Assembly: GCF_047777955.1 (NCBI RefSeq) | Contig: NZ_CP180537.1 | Coordinates: 2,232,001 to 2,296,000, forward strand | Length of the DNA: 64,000 nucleotides | From: Didemnitutus sp047777955 | Lineage (GTDB): Bacteria > Verrucomicrobiota > Verrucomicrobiia > Opitutales > Opitutaceae | Direction of reading: 5' to 3' | Shown: positions 27,405 to 35,672 of the stretch, piece by piece | How positions within the stretch are numbered: the first letter of the stretch is position 1 | How the letters are laid out: each line of letters opens with the position of its first letter | The notes under the pieces: generated by a model | What the model was told of the DNA's origin: nothing | Database searches by the model: none | The model's input: only the letters and a program-made list of their open reading frames with translations | Position numbers and translations under genes: made by a program

Positions 27405-29815
27405 ATGCCAGTCGATCTCCTTCAACTCGCCGATCTCGAGCCGCCGATGGGCGACCTGTTCGTCAACCGCCGGCTCGACGCCGGGCGCGCGGTCTGGGCC
27501 GGCCGCACCGCCGGGGAGGACGAACTGCCCAAAAAACGCATCCTCCACCAGCGCGTGGTGCGTCTGCCGGGGCGGGCGAAGCTGCACCGCCTGGGCCTGC
27601 GCCGCGGCCCGGGCTACCACAAGTGCGGCAGCCGCCAGGATCTGGACTGGGTCACGTCGTTTCGCGTCCTGGCCTGGCAGCGCGGCGAGTGGCAGGAGGT
27701 GTGCGCGCGCCGCGGCCTGGCCCCGCAGGTGCCCGGAGCGGTGCAGTGGTTCCGCCTGCCGCGGATCGAAACGACCGGCGTGATCATCGAGCTGCGCTGC
27801 TCGGGGATCGACGGCGGCTGGACGCCGTGGAATCTCGCGATGTCCGCGTGCGTGCTGGAGGGCGAGCTGATCGATCCGACCGCGCCCCGGTGCGAGCAGC
27901 TGCTGCGGCGCGGACGCGTCGAGCTGGCGCGGCTGCCGCGCGGCGTGACGGCGGCAGAGCGCGACGGCGAGGTGCGCTACCGGACAAGGGACTTCGAGGT
28001 TGGCTTCCGGCTCTCGCGGCCCGGGTTCTCCTTCCTCGGTCTGCACACGGAGGACGACGCCAACCGCGGGACGAACGTCCTGCAGGTGCGTGTGCCGCAG
28101 TTTTTCCAGGGACCGCAGCTGCACGAGGTCGGCGCGGCGCCGGCGATCGCGCCGGTGGTGCGCTGCGCCCTCGCGGGCGAGTGCGAGGTGCGCGGCGCGA
28201 CGGTGCGCTACCGGTTCACGGCCGGCGGGCAAAACTACCGGCTCACCTGGCGCGTGACGCCGCGCGGCCTCGAGTGCACCGCCGAGCGTTCGGCCACGCG
28301 CACCGTCCACGCCTGGCACAGCGCGGCGTGGATGATCGGGCTGCGCAACAGCGTGACGCCCTCGCAGGTGCTGGCGCGGCTCGAGGAGGACGGCGAGACG
28401 GGGCGCTGCGTCTGCCGGCGCTGCTGGTGCTGCCGCGTTTCGGCGCCTGGCGGGTTTCCGCCTCGGCGAAGACCGGCTGGGCGCGCAGCGACTGCTTCCG
28501 CGCGCAGGACCTGAACGTGCTCGAGCTCAAGGTCGGCGAGCAGCGCACGCCGGAGGGCCTCTATCGGCTGCCCGCGGGCACGCACCGCGCGGTGTTTCGC
28601 CTGGAGCCCGCGGCGCCCGCGCTCCCGCTCCGCCGCGGCGCTCCCGCCGTGGTGCGCCGCGCGCTGGCCCGCACGCAGTGGACCGCGCTGACGTTCCGCG
28701 CCGACACGGCGACCCTGAGCAACAACGGGGCGTCGATGCACTGCCCGATCTGCCTCGACACGTGGTCGGCCGTCGCGCTGCCCGCGCCCGATCCGTTGCC
28801 GGGCTTTCCCGCGGCCGAACTGGTGCGCTACTCCCTCGAACGCTGGCTCACCGGCGGCCCGGGCTACGCCGCCGGACGGCTGCTTCAGGACGGCTCGTCG
28901 CACGACGCCGACGACGAATACCTCATGACCGGCGCGTCCGCCCTGCGCGGCCTCGGCGACTATCTTTGCGCGGCGGCGACGCCGCGGTGGTATCGCGCGT
29001 TTCGCGGCGACATCCGGCGCAAGCTCGCGGCGGCGCGCGACCGCGACCTCGACGGCGACGGCCTGATCGAGAGCCCGCACCGCACCGGCGTGTCCGGCAC
29101 CGCGCAGTGGAGCACGTGCTGGTTCGACGTGATCTCGTTCGGCTGGAAGGACGCCTTCGCCAACGCGATCCTGCACGGCGCGCTGCGGCGGCTCGCGGCC
29201 GGACTGCAGCGCTTCGGTGACGCCGCCCCGGCCCGCGAGCTCGGTCGCTGGGCGGACTGGCTGCGGCAGAATTACCGCCCCGCGTTCTGGAACGAGCGGA
29301 CCGGCTGGCTCGCGGGCTGGCGTTGCCGCGAGGACCGGTTGCACGACCACGCCTTCCTGCCGGTCAACGGCGCGGCGATCGCCGAGGGCCTGCTCGAGGT
29401 CGCGGAGGGACGCGCGGTGCTGCAGCGCCTCCTCGCCGAGGCGAAACGCGTCGGCATGCCCGACGCGGCGCTCGGATTGCCGGGCAACCTCTGGCACATT
29501 CCGGATGCGGACCTCGCCGACATCACCCAGGGTTATCCGCTCGGCTATTACCAGAACGGCGGCCGCACGCATGCGCAGACGCGGCACCTCGTCATGGCGC
29601 TCTACCGCTGCGGCCTGAATCGCGAGGCGGATCATTTGCTCGAGCGCCTGTGCGCCGGCTTCGCGGAGGCGCGGGTGTTCGGCGGCAACCAGAGCGGCGT
29701 CGACTGGCGCTACTGGGACGACCGGCCGTGCGGCTACGAGGGGCTGCTCACCGACCAGTTCGGCGTGCTCGAGGCGATCTACGCCCGCTGGGGGAAGCCG
29801 GCGGCGCGGCGCTGA
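27405..29815 (+). CDS. (alpha/alpha)6-barrel glycoside hydrolase-like protein, frameshifted
   Basis: Starts at the ATG at 27405 (MPVDLLQLADLEPPMGD). The frame breaks at the G run 28400-28403. One extra G joins LARLEEDGETG to ALRLPALLVLPRFGAW and the reading continues to 29815, about 803 residues. The N-terminal third is a beta-rich domain like a discoidin fold (HRLGLRRGPGYHKCGSRQD, FRVLAWQRGEWQEV). The C-terminal half is a helical barrel with DADDEYLMTGAS, DRDLDGDGLIESPH, WFDVISFGWKDAFAN and HDHAFLPVNG, as in amylo-1,6-glucosidase/GH63/GH78-type barrels. The exact family is not clear. No signal peptide is present. The end overlaps the convergent AraC gene by 68 bases. Confidence 0.6.
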
Positions 29816-30634
29816 GGCGGGCCTGGCGCCACGCCAGCGGGCTCGTGCCCTCCGCCGCCTTGAACGCCCGGTAGAATGTCGTCAGGTCCTCGAAGCCGCA
29901 CTCGTAGCCGATCGAGGCGACCGAGCGGCGCGTCTCCTCGAGCAGGCGGCGGGCGTGGGCCAGGCGGTGACGATGCAGGTGCTGGAGCCACGACTCGCCC
30001 GCCGCGGCACGGAACAGCTGGGTGAAGCGCCGGCGGCTCAGGCCGAGCCGCGCGGCGGTGGCATCGAGGCTTTGCGCGTGGAAGAACGTGCGCTCCATCT
30101 CGCGCAGGTAGGCCGCCACCCGCGCCTCGGCCGGCGTTCCGTCGCCGCGCGACACGAGCGCCGCCTCGCGCGCGCCGTGGGCGGCCCGCACGACTAGCCC
30201 GAGGGCCTGGAGGGCGAGGCCGCGCAGGAGCAGCTCGTGTCCCGGGCGGGACAACGTCTGCTCGTGCAGCAGCTGCCGGATCAACGCGCGGAATTCCCCG
30301 TCCAGGCCGGGGCGGGGAAGTGGCGCAGCGCGCGCGGGCCGGCGGGACCGGGATCCGCCACGCAGAGCGCGTAGAGCGAGAGCGGACGCGCGCCATCGTC
30401 CTCGAGGTGGTGGCTCTCGCCCGGCGGCACCACGACCACGTCGCCCGCCTGCAGCAGGATGCGCGTGTGCCGGCGGACCAGCCAGCCGCGGCCGGAGAAC
30501 GGCAGCACCAGCTTCACGAAATCGTGCTGCATCGGGCTCATGCGGAAACCGCGCTCGTGGCGGCTCTCGAGCACGAACACGCCGCAGGGCGGGATGCGGA
30601 CGGCGACGGGCTGGAGCGCGTGCGGATCGAACAT
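29748..30634 (-). CDS. AraC-family transcriptional regulator, frameshifted
   Basis: The minus frame from 30634 (MFDPHALQPVAVRIPPCG) gives a cupin sensor domain: LVLPFSGRGWLVRR, LLQAGDVVVVPPGESHHLEDDG. It breaks at the G run 30314-30317. With one more base it reads HFPRPGLDGEFRALIRQLL and runs into the AraC DNA-binding domain: SLDATAARLGLSRRRFTQLF, SVASIGYECGFEDLTTFYRAFK, then AAEGTSPLAWRQ. Repaired length is about 295 residues. It is divergent from the Rieske operon (97-base gap), which it probably controls. Its end overlaps the convergent toroid gene, so the last residues past WRQARL are uncertain. Confidence 0.82.
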
Positions 30635-30663
30635 GCGCCCCGATCATCGCCCGCGTTGCCCGA

Positions 30664-30678
30664 ATTGCCAGCCGCAAT
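30664..30678. promoter_or_regulatory. Inverted repeat between AraC gene and Rieske operon
   Basis: ATTGC (30664-30668), five bases, GCAAT (30674-30678). It lies 54 bases before the Rieske start and 30 bases before the AraC start. It is a short palindrome in the only shared control region, so a regulator site is possible. Confidence 0.3.
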
Positions 30679-30731
30679 CGCCCGGGGTGCCACGACAGGC
30701 CCGGACCGGTTGTGCTAACCTTCCGCACCCC

Positions 30732-31760
30732 ATGCCCCTCACCGAGGATCACGTTTTCTCCACGCTGCGCCGGACGTGGCAGCCGGTGGCTAACGCGGCG
30801 GATCTGCCGGCCGGCCGCGTCACCGGTTACACGCTGCTCGAGACCGACCTCGTCGTTGCCCGTTTCGACAACGGAAAGCTGCTCGCGGCCGACACCGCCT
30901 GCCCGCACAAGGGCGCCCGCCTCTCCGCCGGCTGCCTGCGCGACGGCGCGCTGATGTGCCCGTATCACGGCTGGACCTTCGGGCATGACGGCGCGTGCCA
31001 CTCGATCCCGTCGCTGGTCGAGCCGAACCCGGAGAAGCTCGCGCTTTCGCACCTGCGGACCTACGCGGTGCAGGAGCGCTACGGCCTGATCTGGGTGAAA
31101 CTCGACGCCGCGCCGCTCCCGGACGGCACCACGCACGAGCTGCCGGCGGTGCCGGAGTTCGAGGACGCCCGCTGGACCTACCGCATCGGCGCGCCGATGC
31201 CGTTCGCCGCGGGCTGGCGGCGCGAGGTGGAAAACTACCTCGACATGACCCATTTCGCCTTCGCGCACAGCGCGACGCTTGGCGTGTGCGCGGATCCGCG
31301 CATCGCCGGCATGGACGTGAAGGCGACGCCGGATGGCGGCTTTCAGATGGACGCGCCGTTCCCGGCGCTGCAGACCGGCCATGAGCTGCCGGGCAAGCTG
31401 CAGAGCGCGCACCACCGCTGCCAGCGCGGCTGGCTGCCGAACTTCACCACGATCCGGCAGTCGTTTCCCGACGGCGACGAGCGCGTGCTGGTGCACATCC
31501 CGTCGCCCAACACCCGCGAAAGCTGCACGTGTTTCTGGGCGCTGGCGATCTCGCCGGGCTTCCGCGGTCCGCCGCCCGAGGCGCAGATGGAGTTCGCGAC
31601 GCGGGTGCTCAACGAGGACCGGCTGATGTGCGAGAACCAGGTGCCGCGCGAGGTGCCGATCAATCCCGGCCGCGGCGGCTGGGGCGTGCTGGTGACGCCC
31701 GGCGACACGCTGGCGAACACCTTCCAGAAGCAACTCCGCCGCTGGCTGCGGGCGGAGTAA
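30732..31760 (+). CDS. Rieske-type non-heme iron oxygenase, alpha subunit-like
   Basis: The 342-residue protein starts at the ATG at 30732 (MPLTEDHVFSTLRR); the in-frame opening upstream crosses the AraC gene and is rejected. The Rieske [2Fe-2S] ligands are Cys57-x-His59 and Cys76-x-x-His79 (ACPHKGA, CPYHGW). The mononuclear iron site is Asp171, His174 and His179 in ENYLDMTHFAFAHS. Size and lay-out match O- and N-demethylases of the vanillate/dicamba monooxygenase type more than large ring-hydroxylating dioxygenases. No ferredoxin or reductase gene is in the window, so electrons must come from elsewhere. It is first in a three-gene set with a fucose-isomerase-like and a MetE-like gene. Confidence 0.92.
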   Translation: MPLTEDHVFSTLRRTWQPVANAADLPAGRVTGYTLLETDLVVARFDNGKLLAADTACPHKGARLSAGCLRDGALMCPYHGWTFGHDGACHSIPSLVEPNPEKLALSHLRTYAVQERYGLIWVKLDAAPLPDGTTHELPAVPEFEDARWTYRIGAPMPFAAGWRREVENYLDMTHFAFAHSATLGVCADPRIAGMDVKATPDGGFQMDAPFPALQTGHELPGKLQSAHHRCQRGWLPNFTTIRQSFPDGDERVLVHIPSPNTRESCTCFWALAISPGFRGPPPEAQMEFATRVLNEDRLMCENQVPREVPINPGRGGWGVLVTPGDTLANTFQKQLRRWLRAE

Positions 31761-31772
31761 CGCCCTTTCTCC

Positions 31773-33187
31773 ATGAACGCGCTGCAACAACCCCACGCCT
31801 TGCCCCTGGTGGTCCTGGCGAGTCCGGTGTATTGGCGCATCCCCGCGCAGCGGGACGCCGTCGTAGCCCAGGTGCGGGCGGAGCTGGAGCGGGGAGTCCG
31901 GTGCCGCTGGAGGTGCACGTGGTCACGGCGCCCGAAGGCGTCGATCCGGTGGCGGCGGCGCTGCGCGGGCGCACCGCGGTGCTGTTGCCGCTGAGCGGCG
32001 CGGTGCAGCCTTGGATGGTTGCGCTGGCGCAGTCGCTCGCGCACGTCGGGCTCGCGAACGCCTATCTCCCGGGCTTCCTCCCGCCGGCGCTGGCGGCGCA
32101 GTTGCTCGACCGCAACGCCCATCCGGCCTGCACCGATTTCTTTGCACACCAGCGGCGCGTGGGGCGGCCGGCGCACTGGCTGGCCACGGTGGCGGAGGTG
32201 CACGCCCTGGGCCGGGCGCACCAGGCGGTGGCGCGGCTGCGTCGCGCCCGCATCCTGAAGATCGGCGAGACCGAGCCGTGGGTGATCAACAGCACGCGCG
32301 ATCCGGCGCGCTTCCGGGCGGCGCTCGGCTGCGAAATCGTCCCGGTGGCCGCGGAGGATCTCTATCGCGAGTTCCGCGCGGTGCCGGATGCCGAGGCCGC
32401 GCGCATGGCTGAAGACTGGGTGGCGAAGGCCTCGACCCTCGCCGGGCCGGCGCCGGCCGACGTGGTGCGCGCCACGCGCGTGCTGGTCGCGATGCGCCGG
32501 CTGCTCGACCGGCACGGCGCGGACGCGTTGTCGATGGCGTGTTTCGCGATGATCGGGGAACTGGAGACCACGAGCTGTCTCGCGCTGTCGACGCTGAACG
32601 ATTCGGCCGACGCGATCGGGGCCTGCGAGGGCGACCTCGACGCGGCGGTGACCCTTTACCTGCTCAAGGCGCTCGGGGCGGACTTCGTCTGGATCGCGAA
32701 TCCGATCATCCACGTGGCCAACTGCGTCGATCTCGCGCACTGCACGGCGCCGCGCTGCGCGTGCGGCGGCGATCTGTCCTACCGCCTGCTGCGGCACCAC
32801 GAGAGCGGCCGCGGCGTGGCGCCAGAGGTCGTCCTGCCCGCCAGCCGGGCGGTGACGCTGGTGCGCATCGGCGGCGATCTGACCGAACTCTGCGTGCACC
32901 CCGGCCGCACGGAGCGGACGGCGAAACAGCCGACCTGCCACACCCAGATCCGGGTGCAGATCCCTTCGTCGCGCGATTTCCTCGCCACGCTCAACGGCAC
33001 GCACGTGGTGCTGACCTACGGCGACCGGCGCGCCGACCTCGCGTTCTGCGCAGCCCTGCTCGGGCTGCGCCTGACCGGCGCCTCCGCCGGCAGCGTCGCG
33101 GCGGTCGAAGCCGCGGGACCGGCCCCGCTGCCGGTTTGCGCGTGCGGTGCGACCAATCTCGTTCCACAAACCTCCACCCCTAACTGA
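31773..33187 (+). CDS. L-fucose/L-arabinose isomerase-like protein, frameshifted
   Basis: Starts 12 bases after the Rieske gene (MNALQQPHALPLVVLASPVYW). The frame breaks at the G run 31891-31894. One extra G reads ERGSPVPLEVHVV and the protein continues to 33187, about 471 residues. ACEGDLDAAVTLYLLKALG and GTHVVLTYGDRRADL match the C-terminal half of fucose-isomerase-fold proteins, with the acidic and His residues that bind the metal. It also has a Cys cluster (CTAPRCACGGD near 320) and CVHPGRTERTAKQPTCHTQ, not usual in classic FucI. It may be a true ketol-isomerase or a relative with another role. Confidence 0.72.
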
Positions 33188-33200
33188 CTCCACGACTCCT

Positions 33201-34325
33201 ATGTGCGAAAACTGCCTCCCGTCCCCGTCCCGCTCCGCCTCGAAACCCCGCGCGATCGCCGCGGCCGCCGGCCTGCGTCCCGCGACCGTCAAGTCGCCGC
33301 CGGTTCCCGCGATCCCGAAGGCGCCGCGGATTTTGACGACGACCGTCGGCTCCTATCCCGTGCCCGAGTGGCTTTCCGCGCTGCCGAGTGAGCAGGCGGT
33401 GGTCGATGCCACGCGCGTGGTGTTCGATCTCCAGCGCCAGGCCGGCATCGATCTGCCGACGGACGGCGAGCTGTATCGGTTCGACATCAACCACCCCGAC
33501 ACGAACGGCATGATCGAATACTTCATCCGTCCGATGGCGGGCGTCTCGGGAGTGGTGGGGCGCTCGATCACCGAGGAGTTCGCGCGCCACTCGCCGATGG
33601 GTTTCCGGCGCAAGCCGGCCGGCGTCGTCACCGGCCCGCTGGGCGAGGGCTCGCTCAACCTGCTCGCCGACTGCCAGCGCGCGGCGGCGGTGGCGGGCGG
33701 TCCGTTCAAGTTCACCGTGACGAGCCCCTACATGCTCTCCCGCACGCTGCTCGATCACCACTACCGCGACTTCCGCGCGCTCACGCTCGCCGTCGCCGAC
33801 GTGCTGGCGGCGCAGATGCCGGGCCTGCCGGCCGCCTGCGTCCAGGTCGACGAGGCGAACATCCCCGGCAATCCGGAGGACGCGCCGCTCGCCGCCGAGG
33901 CGATGAACCGCGTGCTCGACGCCATCGACGCGGGCACCGAGCGCGCCGTGCATTTCTGTTTCGGCAACTACGGCGGCCAGACGATCCAGTCGGGCCGCTG
34001 GGCGGCGTTGATCAAGTTCCTCAACGCGCTGCACTGCGATCATCTCGTGCTCGAGCTGGCGCATCGCCCGGCGTCCGACCTCAACGCCCTGAAGGCGATC
34101 GACCGGAAGATCGCGCTCGGCGTCGGCGTCGTGGACATCAAGGTCAACCACATCGAGACGGCCGACGAGATCGCCGCGCGCATCGAGGCGGTCGAGAAGA
34201 AGGTCGGTGCGGGCCGCGTGCGCTGGGTGCACCCCGACTGCGGCTTCTGGATGCTGAAGCGCTCCGTCGCCGACCGGAAGATCGAGGCGCTCGTCCGCGG
34301 CCGCGACAAGTATCTCGGTCGCTGA
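33201..34325 (+). CDS. Core-MetE-like cobalamin-independent-type methyltransferase
   Basis: The 374-residue protein is only the catalytic half of MetE (usual length about 750). Zinc ligands are in place: His251-x-Cys253 (HFCFGN), Glu285 (LVLELAH) and Cys347 (HPDCGFW). TTTVGSYPVPEWL near 46 and the VQVDEANIP segment also match. So a zinc-bound thiol is probably methylated. Short core-MetE proteins elsewhere take methyl groups from corrinoids or other donors rather than polyglutamyl folate. An N-terminal tail has a CENC motif. It follows the isomerase-like gene by 13 bases. Homocysteine or another thiol as acceptor is not decided by sequence. Confidence 0.85.
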   Translation: MCENCLPSPSRSASKPRAIAAAAGLRPATVKSPPVPAIPKAPRILTTTVGSYPVPEWLSALPSEQAVVDATRVVFDLQRQAGIDLPTDGELYRFDINHPDTNGMIEYFIRPMAGVSGVVGRSITEEFARHSPMGFRRKPAGVVTGPLGEGSLNLLADCQRAAAVAGGPFKFTVTSPYMLSRTLLDHHYRDFRALTLAVADVLAAQMPGLPAACVQVDEANIPGNPEDAPLAAEAMNRVLDAIDAGTERAVHFCFGNYGGQTIQSGRWAALIKFLNALHCDHLVLELAHRPASDLNALKAIDRKIALGVGVVDIKVNHIETADEIAARIEAVEKKVGAGRVRWVHPDCGFWMLKRSVADRKIEALVRGRDKYLGR

Positions 34326-34350
34326 ACCGCGCGTGGCCGCGGTGACGGTT

Positions 34351-35436
34351 TCAGCCGCGCGCCGGCAGACGGCGCGCGGCCGCTTGGGCGCGCAGGCAGA
34401 GCTCGGCGGCGTGAAAGGCGTGCGCCTGTGTCATGGCGCGCTCGGTGCGGTTGAGGCAGTCGAGGATGAACTCGCCGAAGAAGCGGTAGCCGACCTGGCC
34501 GTCGACCGGGAGGTGGTGTTCGCCGCGCTCGTCGACGAGGTAGACGTGGTTGCCCGCCGGGTCGCGCGCGACGTCGATGTATTTGCGCAGCTCGATGTAG
34601 CCGCGGGTGCCGAGGATGAAACTGCGGCCGTCGCCCCAGATCCCGAGGCCGTCCGGCGTGAACCAGTCGACGCGCACGAAGTTTGTCGCGCCGTTGTCGC
34701 CGACCAGCGAGGCCTCGCCGTAGTCCTCGAGTTCCGGCTTGTCGGGATGGGTGTGGTTCGCCACGGCCGCGTGCGTCACCTCGGCCGCGCGGGCGCCGGA
34801 CCAGGTCAGGAACTGCTCGAACTGGTGCGAGCCGATGTCGCAGAGGATGCCGCCGTAGCGCTCCTTCTCGAAGAACCAGGCGGGGCGCCCGGCTTTCCCG
34901 AGGCGGTGCGGGCCGAGGCCGATGACCTGCAGCACGCGGCCGATCGCGCCCCGGGCGACGAGGTCGGTGGCGTGCATGGCGGCCTCGCTGTGCAGGCGCT
35001 CGCTGAAATACACCGCGTATTTGCGTCCGGTTTCGGCGACGGTCCGGCGCGCCTCGGCCAGCTGGGCGAGGGTGGTGAACGGCGTCTTGTCGGTGAAATA
35101 GTCCTTGCCCGCGCGCATCACGCGGCAACCCAGCGGGCCGCGATCGCACGGCACGGCCGCCGCCGCGACGAGGCGCACCTCCGCGTCGTCGAGGATCTCG
35201 TCGAGCGCGCGGGCCAAGCGGGCGGTTGGATGCTTGGCGTGGAGCGCGGCGGCCTTCTGCGGGTCGGGATCGAAGATCCACTTCAGCTTCGCTCCCGCGT
35301 CCACCAGACCGTCGCACTGACTGGTGATGTGGCCGTGCTCGAGATGCGCGGCGGCGAAGACGAATTCGTCGCCGCGCGTGACCGGGCGGGGTTTGGCGCC
35401 CGGCGCGAGGTCCGGCGGAGTGGGGCGGTGGCTCAT
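34351..35436 (-). CDS. Gfo/Idh/MocA-family oxidoreductase
   Basis: 361 residues from the ATG at 35436 (MSHRPTPPDLAPGAKPRP). The N-terminal part has a degenerate start of the Rossmann fold (FVFAAAHLEHGHITSQCDGLV, without GxGxxG), DPDPQKAAALHAKHP, and KDYFTDKTPFTT in place of the EKP motif. The C-terminal part is typical (GGILCDIGSHQFEQFLTWSG). Loss of the Gly-rich loop and change of EKP to DKT suggest altered cofactor use or a diverged branch. It is convergent with the MetE-like gene and divergent from the large TonB receptor. Confidence 0.82.
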   Translation of the reverse strand: MSHRPTPPDLAPGAKPRPVTRGDEFVFAAAHLEHGHITSQCDGLVDAGAKLKWIFDPDPQKAAALHAKHPTARLARALDEILDDAEVRLVAAAAVPCDRGPLGCRVMRAGKDYFTDKTPFTTLAQLAEARRTVAETGRKYAVYFSERLHSEAAMHATDLVARGAIGRVLQVIGLGPHRLGKAGRPAWFFEKERYGGILCDIGSHQFEQFLTWSGARAAEVTHAAVANHTHPDKPELEDYGEASLVGDNGATNFVRVDWFTPDGLGIWGDGRSFILGTRGYIELRKYIDVARDPAGNHVYLVDERGEHHLPVDGQVGYRFFGEFILDCLNRTERAMTQAHAFHAAELCLRAQAAARRLPARG

Positions 35437-35542
35437 GAGAAAACGAGGACAGCAAAGCGGACGCGGGGGCGCGCCACAATGCTGCGATCGTGCCCGGACG
35501 CGTTGACGGCACGCGAGAACGGCGAAATCGAACTGTCTGAGG

Positions 35543-35593
35543 GGCGGGCGATTTGTCTGCGCCCGCCGACAGGTGCACAAAGATTGCGCACCT
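35543..35593. promoter_or_regulatory. Stacked inverted repeats upstream of TonB receptor
   Basis: GGCGGGCG (35543-35550) pairs with CGCCCGCC (35560-35567) across a nine-base loop. TGTC (35534-35537) can pair with GACA (35568-35571). AGGTGC (35571-35576) and GCACCT (35588-35593) form a second repeat. They lie 80-130 bases before the receptor ATG in a 236-base divergent gap. No T run follows, so a terminator is unlikely. A structured leader or regulator site is possible. Confidence 0.4.
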
Positions 35594-35672
35594 CGCGCGT
35601 CCCCTTCGACACAACGCGCGTCCAGACCCCAAGCACTTCGCTCCCCAAAAGGCGAAAAGACCCCGCACCCTT

